DNA of 64,000 nt from Aestuariivita sp. GTDB lineage: Bacteria; Pseudomonadota; Alphaproteobacteria; Rhodobacterales; Rhodobacteraceae. The notes beneath the pieces are model-generated. The model was not told the DNA's origin, made no database searches, and saw only the letters and a list, made by a program, of their open reading frames with translations. The translations under genes were made by a program, and so were the position numbers. The stretch spans positions 1-64,000 of the forward strand of contig NZ_JAAWWD010000002.1 of the NCBI RefSeq assembly GCF_021404545.1. The letters are read 5' to 3'. Shown piece by piece: positions 26,072-33,979 of this stretch. Each line of letters begins with the position of its first letter. The first letter of the stretch is position 1.

Positions 26072-27631
26072 ATGACCGACAGGCTTGACGATCCACAGGT
26101 CTACCTTCCCGATCTTTTCGCGACCCATGCCCGGCATTACCCGGATAAGGACGCCATTCTCTGCGGCGATCAGCGGCGCAGCTGGGGCGCGTTTGTCGGC
26201 AATATCAACCGGGTCGCGCATGCGCTGATTGACGCGGGCGTGGACAAGGGCGACCGCGTCGCGGTCATGATGGGCAACTCGCCCGAAATGCTGGAATGCC
26301 TCTTTGGCGCGGTGCGGGCAGGGGCCTGTGTCGTGCCACTCTCGGGCCTGCTCACAGGCGAACAGCTGGAACATCTGCTGGCCGATTGCGACGCGGTGGC
26401 CGCCATCGTCTCGGACGATTTCGCCGAACGGGCGATCCCCCTGCGCGACCGGGTGGACGGGATCGCGACCTGGATCGCACATGGGTTTGCGGCTGAAGGG
26501 TGGCGCGATCTCAAGGGGATTTATCAGACCATGCCCGACACTGTGCCCGATATCCGTCACGCGCTGACAGATCCGTTCAACATCATCTATTCCTCGGGTA
26601 CGACCGGACTGCCCAAAGGCATTCTGCAGACCCACCGTGCGCGCCTGCACTGGGCGTTTTCCAACGCGGTCGAGATGGGCTTTACCTCTGACAGCCGCGC
26701 GTTGACCACGACACCGCTTTACTCCAACGGCACCTGGCTGATGATGCTGCCGATCCTGTTTGCGGGCGGTACGCTGCATGTGATGCCCGCCTTTGACGCC
26801 GCGCGGTTCCTTGAACTGGTAGAGCGGGAGCGGATCACGCACACCTTCATGGTGCCCGCGCAATACCTTATGGTGCTGGAGCGGCCCGAGCTGGAGGGCG
26901 CGGATCTGAGTAGCCTGCGCACTGTGCTGTCGGCCGGTTCTCCGCTGCGGCGCAACACCAAACGTCAGATCATCGAGCGGATTTCCCCCGGTCTTTATGA
27001 GCTTTATGGCTTCTCCGAAGGGTTCGCCAGCCTGCTCAAACCGCATCAGCACGCGGCGAAATTCGACACGGTCGGTACCCCCGTTCTGGGCTTTGAGGTG
27101 CGGATCCTCGATGAGGACGGCACCGAGCTTGCGCGCGGCGAGGCCGGAGAGATCGCAGGCTATGGCGCCGGCATCATGCAGCAATACAACAAGCGCGACA
27201 CCCAAACCGCCGCGCTGATCTGGCGCGATGAGCGGGGGCGCAGCTTTATCCGCTCGGGCGATATCGGTCTTTTGGACGAGGACGGGTTTCTCAAGATCAT
27301 CGACCGCAAGAAGGACATGATCATTTCGGGCGGTTTCAATGTCTTTCCCACCGATGTCGAGGCGATCGTGGGACAGCACCCGGATGTGATGGATGTCACG
27401 GTCATCGGGGTCCCGCACGAAAAATGGGGGGAGAGCTGTCTGGCACTGGTCATCCCCGCAGCCGGCGCCGTGCCCGATCCTGAGGCGATCCAGAGCTGGG
27501 CCAATGCGCGGCTTGCCAAGACCCAACGTCTGGTCGGGGTCGAACTGCGCGAGGCGTTTCCGCGTAACGCGCTTGGCAAGGTGATCAAAAAAGAGCTTCG
27601 CGCCCCCTATTGGGAAAGTGCGGCGACCTGA
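26072..27631 (+). CDS. Acyl-CoA ligase (class I adenylate-forming), second of the cluster
   Basis: A 519-residue AMP-forming ligase starting at ATG 26072; the upstream open frame to 25943 overlaps the promoter and lacks homology. Motifs: A3 IIYSSGTTGLPKGILQTH, A5 LYGFSEG, A7 RSGDIGLLDEDGFLKIIDRKKDMIISGGFNVFP, and the catalytic Lys in PRNALGKVIKKELR. It ends in APYWES, close to the APYWEG of the first ligase, so the two are related paralogues within the family. It has its own operator and may activate a later intermediate, such as an acid produced after side-chain removal or P450 oxidation, rather than the imported compound. That division of labour is inference. Confidence 0.9.
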   Translation: MTDRLDDPQVYLPDLFATHARHYPDKDAILCGDQRRSWGAFVGNINRVAHALIDAGVDKGDRVAVMMGNSPEMLECLFGAVRAGACVVPLSGLLTGEQLEHLLADCDAVAAIVSDDFAERAIPLRDRVDGIATWIAHGFAAEGWRDLKGIYQTMPDTVPDIRHALTDPFNIIYSSGTTGLPKGILQTHRARLHWAFSNAVEMGFTSDSRALTTTPLYSNGTWLMMLPILFAGGTLHVMPAFDAARFLELVERERITHTFMVPAQYLMVLERPELEGADLSSLRTVLSAGSPLRRNTKRQIIERISPGLYELYGFSEGFASLLKPHQHAAKFDTVGTPVLGFEVRILDEDGTELARGEAGEIAGYGAGIMQQYNKRDTQTAALIWRDERGRSFIRSGDIGLLDEDGFLKIIDRKKDMIISGGFNVFPTDVEAIVGQHPDVMDVTVIGVPHEKWGESCLALVIPAAGAVPDPEAIQSWANARLAKTQRLVGVELREAFPRNALGKVIKKELRAPYWESAAT

Positions 27632-27689
27632 CGGGGCCTTGGCCTGTGCAGGGAAAGGGGCGCGCGCCGCATCAAGGGAGGAGATCTGA

Positions 27690-28424
27690 ATGAAGCGTTT
27701 TTCCGCAAAGGTGGCCTGCGCGGCCCTGGTGATATCCGGTTTATCCGCGCCGATGGTCACGGCAGACCAGGTCGCGCCGCCGCCGCCCTATCTGATGACC
27801 GGCGCAAATACGGTGACGATCGCCGTCAAATGGGACGCCGCCAGCCTTGACGGCCTGCTGCCGGACGGCGTTGTTGCGGTGGACGGGCTGACCGGGGGGT
27901 TGAACGTCTATACCGCCGATGGCGGTTTCGGCCTGTCGCCCTACAGTGCGGCCTATGCCTATGTCGATGTGACGGGATGGGACTCTTCGGTCGGCGCATC
28001 CGCGCGCTTTATCCTCGGGGGCTGGTACGGGCCCGATCCCAAGGTCGCCGCCGCGATGCGGACGCATTTCTTCTCGGATGTCGGGACCGGCGACGCCAGT
28101 CAGAGCGAAACCGGCGGCACCTGGACCGGAACCGGCGGCACCTGGACCGGAACCGGCGGTGACGACCAAGGTACGATTACCCTCACCGTCAAACCCGGCG
28201 GTGACTGTGTCACGGCAGCGGGGTCGCTGAACTATGTCGGCGTTGCGGGTGGCGGAGACGGGCTCGATCTGTTGAAAATCCCGTTTGTCGGCGATTTTTG
28301 CCCTGCCGAACCGGTAGCGGTCGAGATTTCTGGTCCGGAGGGTTCAGCGCTCGACCGGATCGAGGTGGCCGAGATGTTGGGAGGGGGACGTCTGCGCGGT
28401 GGCGCGTTTGCGTTCACCAAATAG
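27690..28424 (+). CDS. Secreted acetoacetate decarboxylase-like fold protein with a tandem repeat
   Basis: A 244-residue protein behind GGGAGGAG, with signal peptide MKRFSAKVACAALVISGLSAPMVTAD. The segment from about 40 to 125 (VTIAVKWDAASLDGLLPDGVVAVDGLTGGLNVYTADGGFGLSPYSAAYAYVDV, then GGWYGPDPKVAAAMRTHF) resembles the N-terminal half of acetoacetate-decarboxylase-superfamily proteins. Residues 141-154 are two exact copies of TGGTWTG encoded by a 21-bp tandem repeat, followed by GTITLTVKPGGDCVTAAGSLNYVG. The catalytic Lys of true decarboxylases is not obvious, so it may be a binding protein or a different enzyme. It lies 58 bases after the second ligase and is probably in its operon. Fold assignment is from recalled pattern only. 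Confidence 0.6.
   Translation: MKRFSAKVACAALVISGLSAPMVTADQVAPPPPYLMTGANTVTIAVKWDAASLDGLLPDGVVAVDGLTGGLNVYTADGGFGLSPYSAAYAYVDVTGWDSSVGASARFILGGWYGPDPKVAAAMRTHFFSDVGTGDASQSETGGTWTGTGGTWTGTGGDDQGTITLTVKPGGDCVTAAGSLNYVGVAGGGDGLDLLKIPFVGDFCPAEPVAVEISGPEGSALDRIEVAEMLGGGRLRGGAFAFTK
28110..28159 (+). repeat. 21-bp in-frame tandem repeat inside the secreted protein gene
   Basis: The 21-bp unit occupies 28110-28130 and 28131-28151 identically, and its first eight bases recur at 28152-28159. Each unit encodes TGGTWTG. Copy number changes would preserve the reading frame. Confidence 0.95.
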
Positions 28425-28436
28425 GGCCGTGGCCCT

Positions 28437-28464
28437 GGAACGGCGCGCGCCGAGGCGCCGTTCC
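28437..28464. terminator. Hairpin between convergent genes
   Basis: GGAACGGCGC (28437-28446) pairs with GCGCCGTTCC (28455-28464) between the stop of the secreted protein (+) and the stop of the TetR gene (-). It lacks a clear T-tract on either side, so it is a possible shared transcript end rather than a certain terminator. Confidence 0.5.
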
Positions 28465-29076
28465 TCAATCCGGCTGGGATCCCTTGCAGATTGAGCGCAC
28501 AAAGGTCCGGGCAATCTCGTCCGGGCCGGTTGGATGATCGGGATCGTACCAGACCGGCACCCAGTTCAGCGCCCCCAAGAGCTGAAGACGCAACAATCCC
28601 CGATCGACCGACGCAGGCAGATCAAGCGCATCAAAAAGCCCTTTGTAGAAACGTTCATAGGCGCGGCGATGCGATTTGAGGATCGTGTTCAGCTCTTCGC
28701 GGTCGGCCGGGAAATTGGGCGAGATGATCGAGACCATATTGCCGGCCTCCAACAGCGCCACCAAATGCGCGACCGAGGCTTTTTCCAGACGTTCCCAAGG
28801 ATCCTCCACACCCTCTATCGCCGCGATGACACGATCTGTCATGTCGGTGACCACACGCTCATGAATGGCGATCAGCATGTCTTCCTTGGAGGGGAAATGA
28901 TAATAGAGCGACCCCGGCAACATGCCCACCGCCGCCGCGATGTCGCGCATGGATGTGCCATCGAATCCCTGCCGCGCAATGAGTATGGCTGCCTTTTGCA
29001 AGACCTCCTCACGTTTGTTGCGGCGGGTGCCCCTGGCCGGGCGGTCGGCTGTGTTGTCTGCCTCAGACGCTCCCAC
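28465..29076 (-). CDS. TetR-family transcriptional regulator, probable regulator of the cluster
   Basis: A 203-residue regulator. The N-terminal helix-turn-helix is clear: EVLQKAAILIARQGFDGTSMRDIAAAVGMLPGSLYYHFPSKEDMLIA (24-70, recognition helix about 50-60). The C-terminal ligand domain has the FadR/AcuR-like composition seen in regulators that bind acyl-CoAs (SVAHLVALLEAGNMVSIISPNFPADREELN). It is divergent from the enoyl-CoA hydratase gene with operator site 4 in between, so it probably regulates itself. It is the only TetR gene within the 15-kb cluster whose five promoters share one palindrome. The expected model is repression relieved by a pathway CoA thioester. Confidence 0.88.
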   Translation of the reverse strand: MGASEADNTADRPARGTRRNKREEVLQKAAILIARQGFDGTSMRDIAAAVGMLPGSLYYHFPSKEDMLIAIHERVVTDMTDRVIAAIEGVEDPWERLEKASVAHLVALLEAGNMVSIISPNFPADREELNTILKSHRRAYERFYKGLFDALDLPASVDRGLLRLQLLGALNWVPVWYDPDHPTGPDEIARTFVRSICKGSQPD

Positions 29077-29112
29077 GATGTCGGTCCTCTCGACGACTGC
29101 TTTGGCGGGCAG

Positions 29113-29157
29113 TCTACCGATTGTTTGTTTGAATTTCGACCGGCAAATCCCTAAGCT
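29113..29157. promoter_or_regulatory. TetR-hydratase divergent promoter with TetR-type operator, site 4
   Basis: The complement of 29113-29128 reads ACAAACAATCGGTAGA, differing from site 1 at two positions. Rightward TTGAAT (29129-29134) and TAAGCT (29152-29157), spaced by 17 bases, could drive the hydratase gene. The site lies 37 bases before the TetR start. Confidence 0.65.
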
Positions 29158-29181
29158 TTGGCCTTAATCAAGGAGTGTGGC

Positions 29182-29985
29182 ATGAGCAGCGGAACCGTCA
29201 GCGTAAAGATGGATGGCGCGGTCGCGCAGATCGTCTTTGCCAATCCCGACGAGGGGTTCATGGACCGTGCGATGGAGGAGGCTTTTCTGGCGGCCATTGG
29301 GGAGGTCGAGGCCACCCCCGCGATCCGCGCCTGCGTTCTGTCAGGAGGTACGCCGGGGGTGTTTATCCGGCATTACGATCTCAAGGTTCTGGCGCCGCAA
29401 GCCGCGTCGATGGCCGCGCGCGGCATGACATTTACGATGGACAGGCCGGTGCGGGAAGGGACCATTCATCAGACCCTGCGCCAGATGGAAGAGAGCCAAA
29501 AAATCTATATCGCCGCCCTGAACGGCACCGCGATGGGGGGCGGGTTCGAGACCGCGATTGCCTGCGATCTGCGCATCGTGGAGGAGGGGGCATATGAGTT
29601 TGGATTGCCCGAGATCAACCTGGGTATCCTGCCGGGCGCCGGGGGAACCCAGCGCCTGCCACAGCTTGTCGGTCTGTCTCGCGCATTGCGGATGACCCTG
29701 ACCGGCGACACGCTTGGCCCGGATGACATGGTCGGTACGGGCCTGGCGATATCCTGTGTTCCGGATGCGCGAGCCGAGGCGCTGGTGCTGGCACATCGGA
29801 TGGCGGCAAAGCCCGCGCGGGCTGCGGCACATATCAAAAGACTGATCCGCTTGGCCAACGCCGGATCCCAGGACGGCCATGCGCTGGAACGCACGCTGTT
29901 TTGCGATCTGATGGTGCAGCAAGACGCCGCGCGATTGCTCGCCCAAGGAGCAGATGGCTCTCGCAGGATCACCGACGACCCATAA
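29182..29985 (+). CDS. Enoyl-CoA hydratase/isomerase family protein
   Basis: A 267-residue crotonase-fold enzyme. The start is ATG 29182, seven bases after AAGGAG (29170-29175). The oxyanion-hole blocks are VLSGGTPGVFIRHYDL and ALNGTAMGGGFETAIACDLRI. Both Glu positions of true hydratases are kept: the Glu of GGGFETA and the Glu of LPEINLGILPGAGGTQRLPQ. Hydration of a 2-enoyl-CoA is therefore the likely reaction. The N-terminal FANPDEGFMDRAMEEAF is less typical. It is opposite the TetR gene and is the step between the cluster's acyl-CoA dehydrogenase and SDR enzyme. Confidence 0.9.
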   Translation: MSSGTVSVKMDGAVAQIVFANPDEGFMDRAMEEAFLAAIGEVEATPAIRACVLSGGTPGVFIRHYDLKVLAPQAASMAARGMTFTMDRPVREGTIHQTLRQMEESQKIYIAALNGTAMGGGFETAIACDLRIVEEGAYEFGLPEINLGILPGAGGTQRLPQLVGLSRALRMTLTGDTLGPDDMVGTGLAISCVPDARAEALVLAHRMAAKPARAAAHIKRLIRLANAGSQDGHALERTLFCDLMVQQDAARLLAQGADGSRRITDDP

Positions 29986-30113
29986 TCCCTGAAAGGGGGC
30001 GGCCGCGCGAATTGCCTGGCATCTCACCTCCGACGGCAAGCGGAAATCCAGTTGTCACAAGGACCGATGTGCAAGGGCCGCACCGGCCCGGTGCGAAGGC
30101 AGTGCGATGCGTC

Positions 30114-31370
30114 TTATTGCCGAGCTTCCAACAGGATGACCGAACAGGCCGCCTCGTCGAACCCGATCACACCGCCGCCGTTTTCGGCCAGAGCAAGACG
30201 CGCGGTCCCCGCCTGGCGCGCACCCGCTTCGCCGCGCAGTTGCAATGTCAACTCGTGGATCATCGAGAGGCCCGTCGCCCCCACCGGGTGTCCCTTGGAG
30301 ACCAGCCCGCCCGAGAGATTGACCGGCAACCGCCCGCCCAGCTTGGTTGCCCCGCTCTCGACCAGCTTTCCGCCCTGTCCGTCCTCGGCAAAGCCCAGCA
30401 TCTCCAATTGGTAGATTTCACAGAATGAGGTCGCATCATGCACTTCGACAAGGTCGACATCCGCCGGGGACAGACCGGATTTGGCATAGGCTTTTTGCGC
30501 CGCGACCCGGCTCAGGCCCGGCTCATGCGGATCGCGGTATTTGCCCCCCGTCAGGACGGATCCGCGCACCTTGACCGCCCGGTCGCGCACCTCCTTTGGC
30601 TGACGGTCGAGGACAGCTTGAGACACCAGGATCGCCGCTGCGGCACCGTCCCCAATGGGCGCGGCCATTGAGCGGGTGATGGGATAGGAGACCTCCCGAT
30701 CCGCCAGCGCCTCCTCGACCGAGACTTCGAACCGGTATTGCGCCAGCGGGTTCATTGAGCCGTGCCAATGGTTCTTGGAGGCGGCAATCGCGATCTGCTC
30801 CTGGGTGGTGCCATGGGTTTTCATGTGCCATGCGGCCTGCATTGCATAGGTGTCCATGAACACCGTGCCGCCGCCGCCATTCGGGTCAAAGGGCTTTCCG
30901 GCTTCCGCGCCGCGTTTGGCGTAATACGCGTGCCATTCCTGCGGGTCGAGCTGGTCGATCCCGCCTTCGAAAATCTCCAGCGTGCGGGCGGGGTCGCCCT
31001 GGACGAAGGTTTTCTCGACCCCAATGGCGAGGGAGACCTCCATATCGCCCGAGGCCACATCCTTCCACGCGCCATGGAACGCCATGGACGCCGTGGCACA
31101 GCCGCCCTCGACATTGATCGTGGGCACGCGTTCGGGAAAGAGCCCCTCGCGCACCAGCGGTGTCAGGCAGACCTGCCCGCGGATATTGCGCTGTTCAAAG
31201 CTGCCCATGCCGCAATTGCCGAACCAGGCCTGTTCGATGGCGTCGCCGTTTTCCCAGCCGATATCGGCCAGACAGGCCAAATACGCCTCACGCGTGAGGT
31301 CCTTGAACCCGTCGCCGGGGCGTTTACCAAAGGCGGTGCAGGACGTGGCGAGTACATAGACGTCACGCAT
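30114..31370 (-). CDS. Thiolase of the SCPx / lipid-transfer type
   Basis: A 418-residue thiolase-fold protein. The acyl-accepting Cys is in NVEGGCATASMAFHGAW (about 89), the SCPx-type His in VDLVEVHDATSFCEIYQLE, and the GHP block in SGGLVSKGHPVGATGLSM. Near the C-terminus AENGGGVIGFDEAACSVILLE replaces the CxG loop of classical thiolases. SCPx-like thiolases cleave 3-ketoacyl-CoAs with branched or bulky chains (isoprenoid or sterol side chains) and some act as retro-aldol lyases. The gene overlaps the reductase by 8 bases, in one leftward operon with the P450. It is the expected final cleavage step. Confidence 0.88.
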   Translation of the reverse strand: MRDVYVLATSCTAFGKRPGDGFKDLTREAYLACLADIGWENGDAIEQAWFGNCGMGSFEQRNIRGQVCLTPLVREGLFPERVPTINVEGGCATASMAFHGAWKDVASGDMEVSLAIGVEKTFVQGDPARTLEIFEGGIDQLDPQEWHAYYAKRGAEAGKPFDPNGGGGTVFMDTYAMQAAWHMKTHGTTQEQIAIAASKNHWHGSMNPLAQYRFEVSVEEALADREVSYPITRSMAAPIGDGAAAAILVSQAVLDRQPKEVRDRAVKVRGSVLTGGKYRDPHEPGLSRVAAQKAYAKSGLSPADVDLVEVHDATSFCEIYQLEMLGFAEDGQGGKLVESGATKLGGRLPVNLSGGLVSKGHPVGATGLSMIHELTLQLRGEAGARQAGTARLALAENGGGVIGFDEAACSVILLEARQ

Positions 31371-32355
31371 TGTCGTCTCCTGTCAGGATGATCTTGCCGG
31401 TGCGACCCGCCCGCGCGGCGTGGGCAACGGCCTCTTTGACGCGGCTGAGGGGATAGCGCGCCTCAACCTCGGAATGGATGGTTCCATCGGCCAGCTTGCG
31501 CGCCAGGACCGCATGCAGATCGCGCATGCTCTCGCCGCTTGCGGTGGCGTACCAATCGGCCAGCCAAAAGCCTCGGACCCGGACGTCGCGAAACACCAGA
31601 TCCCGTGCGCCCACGCGGCTGTCATCGCCCGAAAGCAATCCATAAACCGCAACCACCCCGCGGTTCGCGACAACCCCCGCCAGCGCCGCGGTCGCCTCAC
31701 CCCCGATTGCGTCGAGGGCGAGTTTCGGTGCGCTTTGCGTGACCTCGGATAGGGTGGCGCCAAGGTCGGTCCGACCCTCATCGACAACCACGACATCCGC
31801 GCCATCGGCCTTGAGCATGTCGACCACATCGGCGCGCCGCACAATGTTGATCGTCTTCAACCCCATCTCGCGGGCAAAGCGGATCACCATACGCCCCACG
31901 CTGGAATTTGCGGCATTCTGGATCACCCAGTCTCCGGGCTCAAGCGGCACCAGATCGGTGAGCATCAGATAGGCCGAACCCGGATTGGCCCTCATCATTG
32001 CCGCCTGTTCGGGATCCGCCCCTTCGGGTGCCCTGGGGGCCATGCGTTCAGGAACGACAACCGTATCGGCCCAAAGACCGCCGCCCACCGGCAGAACCGC
32101 ATCCCCGACGCTCAGGCCGCGGACACCCTCGCCAACCGCATCGACCAGTCCCCAAGCCCCCACGCCAGGAGTTGCGGGCAGGGTGATGGGATCGGCGCCA
32201 TAGCGCCCCTCGATCGACAAAAGATCTGCCGGGTTGATCGTCATGACCGCGTTGCGCACCCGCACCTCGCCCGGACCGGGCAGGGGATCAGGCGCCTCGA
32301 TCAGTTCGATCACGCGCGCGGGATCGCCATGGCGATGAAAGACAGCGCGCTTCAT
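31363..32355 (-). CDS. MDR-family enoyl reductase-like oxidoreductase
   Basis: A 330-residue zinc-independent medium-chain reductase, started at ATG 32355, which overlaps the P450 stop as ATGA. The pattern KRAVFHRHGDPARVIELIEAPDP, INPADLLSIEGRYG and GSAYLMLTDLVPLEPGDWVIQNAANSSVGRMVIRFAREMGLKTINIVRR matches 2-enoyl-thioester reductases (MECR/ETR type) rather than Zn alcohol dehydrogenases; no structural or catalytic zinc Cys set is seen. NAANSSVGR is the NADPH-binding loop. It probably reduces a C=C bond of a conjugated intermediate, useful for unsaturated or branched substrates. Middle gene of the P450-reductase-thiolase operon. Confidence 0.87.
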   Translation of the reverse strand: MKRAVFHRHGDPARVIELIEAPDPLPGPGEVRVRNAVMTINPADLLSIEGRYGADPITLPATPGVGAWGLVDAVGEGVRGLSVGDAVLPVGGGLWADTVVVPERMAPRAPEGADPEQAAMMRANPGSAYLMLTDLVPLEPGDWVIQNAANSSVGRMVIRFAREMGLKTINIVRRADVVDMLKADGADVVVVDEGRTDLGATLSEVTQSAPKLALDAIGGEATAALAGVVANRGVVAVYGLLSGDDSRVGARDLVFRDVRVRGFWLADWYATASGESMRDLHAVLARKLADGTIHSEVEARYPLSRVKEAVAHAARAGRTGKIILTGDDNA

Positions 32356-33593
32356 GAGCCAAGCCTCACCGGCAGGCGACGCGTGCCGCGTGGCACCATC
32401 GCATCGAGCCATTCCGGCCCCTCGTCGGGGTCCAGCGCCAGATCGGGAAACCGGGTGATCAGCGCCTGCACGGCAACCCGCCCTTCTTCGCGCGCAAGCT
32501 TGGCGCCCAGGCACAGGTGAATGCCCTGCCCAAAGGTCAGATGCCGGTTCTGCCGGCGTGTAATGTCAAAGGTATCGGCCTGATCGAACATGCGCGGATC
32601 CCGATTGGCGGAGTTCACCATCACAAACACCCGTTCGCCTTCACGCAAATGCTTGCCGTGGAGCTGATGATCCTGGGCAACCGCACGAACGAGCGCGTTC
32701 GTGGGGCCATCAAAGCGCAACACCTCTTCGATCACGCGGTCGATCAAGGCGGCGTCGGCGCGCAGGCGGGCCAGTTGATCGGGATGGCGCAGCAGCAAGA
32801 GCGTCGCGTTGCCGATCAGATTGGTCGTGGTCTCGTGGCCGGCAAAGAGGATCAGAATGCAGGTCGCCACCAGTTCGTCATCGGTCAGCTTGTCGCCGTC
32901 GTCACGGGCATTGATCAGATCCATCAGGAACCCCGGTTTGGGGGTTTTCGTGCGCTCCGCGATCAGCTCGCGGAAATACGATGACATTTTTTGACAGCCG
33001 CGCGCGGCCCGCTCGTATTTGTCGCCCGAATTGCGCGCGCCGCCGATAAAGACGGCCATATCGTCGGACCATTCCTTGAACGCATCCAGCATGTCGCGCG
33101 GCACGTCCAGAAGATCCATGATCACGAAGGCCGGCAATTGCAGGGCAAATTCGCGGATCAGATCGACTTGATCCGAACCGTTGGCCTCCATCCTGTCCAA
33201 CAGCATCTCGGTGATGTCCTCGATGTTGGGACGCATGTCCTCAATCGCCTTTGCGGTAAAGGCATGCCGCATGATCCGGCGCAATCGCGTGTGATCTGGC
33301 GGATCGCGGAATGCAAGCCAGAGGTTGAGGTAATGGATGATGTCCTTGAGCAACGCCGCCTCCTTGGGGGGCAGGGCGCTATAGAACTGCACCAGACGAT
33401 TGACCGACAGATGATCCGACAAGAGCATATCGCGCACATCGTGGTAACGGGTGATGATCCAGGACTTGAGCGACGGGCTCCAATGGACCGGATCTTCATC
33501 CCGCAGCCGGGCATATACGGGAAACGGATTGGCCATGACGCCGGGATCGGACGGATCATAGATCAGGTCGGGCACGGTCAGCGCGGAGGTCAT
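32352..33593 (-). CDS. Cytochrome P450, soluble bacterial class
   Basis: A 413-residue P450 without a membrane anchor. I-helix AGHETT is at 251-256, ExxR is E290-VLR, and the heme loop FGQGIHLCLG is at 354-363 with ligand Cys361. The C-helix HTRLRR (101-106) holds a heme propionate. It should insert oxygen into a C-H bond of the pathway substrate. No ferredoxin or ferredoxin reductase gene is nearby, so redox partners must be encoded elsewhere. It is the first gene of a coupled leftward operon with the reductase and thiolase and lies behind operator site 5. Bacterial P450s beside SCPx thiolases are known from terpenoid and sterol catabolism, but the CYP family is not identifiable here by eye. 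Confidence 0.93.
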   Translation of the reverse strand: MTSALTVPDLIYDPSDPGVMANPFPVYARLRDEDPVHWSPSLKSWIITRYHDVRDMLLSDHLSVNRLVQFYSALPPKEAALLKDIIHYLNLWLAFRDPPDHTRLRRIMRHAFTAKAIEDMRPNIEDITEMLLDRMEANGSDQVDLIREFALQLPAFVIMDLLDVPRDMLDAFKEWSDDMAVFIGGARNSGDKYERAARGCQKMSSYFRELIAERTKTPKPGFLMDLINARDDGDKLTDDELVATCILILFAGHETTTNLIGNATLLLLRHPDQLARLRADAALIDRVIEEVLRFDGPTNALVRAVAQDHQLHGKHLREGERVFVMVNSANRDPRMFDQADTFDITRRQNRHLTFGQGIHLCLGAKLAREEGRVAVQALITRFPDLALDPDEGPEWLDAMVPRGTRRLPVRLGS

Positions 33594-33979
33594 TGCGGTC
33601 TCCTCAGAGGTAGCGGCGTTTTCACAACCAAACGTTCGTTTGTTTTACAACCTAGGGCGCCACAACACAAGAGAAAGGACCGTGCATCTTGATGGATAAT
33701 CCGCGCGCGCAGGGACATGTCTTTCGAAAGGATGGCACGTGGAACGACATTGGTCTGCCAGTGGTGTTTGGGTCTTTGGTGCGTCTGCCATGCTCTGAAG
33801 GCACTGCGTGTCCCGCAGGCACGCCGCGGTGACGACCTGCCAAGAGATCAATCGTCACGATGGATCACCACGCAGATCTGTCTTGATTATACAATCCAAA
33901 GTTGTTTTACTCGGAAAATAAATACGCCATATGCTCTGGTACGGGCCGGGTTTCACTTCAAGAAACAAAGGATTTGGGA
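33594..33979. other. P450 promoter region and leader of the next gene
   Basis: This 386-base gap holds operator site 5 at its left end. From about 33880 it becomes AT-rich (ATTATACAATCC, GAAAATAAATACG), as in the gene that follows. TATACA at about 33887 is a possible -10 element. No coding frame in it looks real. Confidence 0.45.
33628..33643. promoter_or_regulatory. TetR-type operator, site 5
   Basis: CCAAACGTTCGTTTGT, 15 of 16 positions symmetric, lies 35 bases before the P450 start. On the complementary strand TTGTAA sits just upstream of it as a possible -35 box, so the operator would fall inside the promoter spacer. Confidence 0.75.

Noticed and set aside
18344-33593. Classic steroid catabolism cluster
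   Set aside because: Despite the P450, SCPx thiolase and HSD10-like SDR, there are no ring-degrading enzymes such as KstD, KshA or HsaC homologues in the window.
154-33660. Shared CCTAGGGCGCCA near 155 and near 33651
   Set aside because: A 12-base match between two places with no wider similarity or shared context; not enough for an attachment site or IS footprint.
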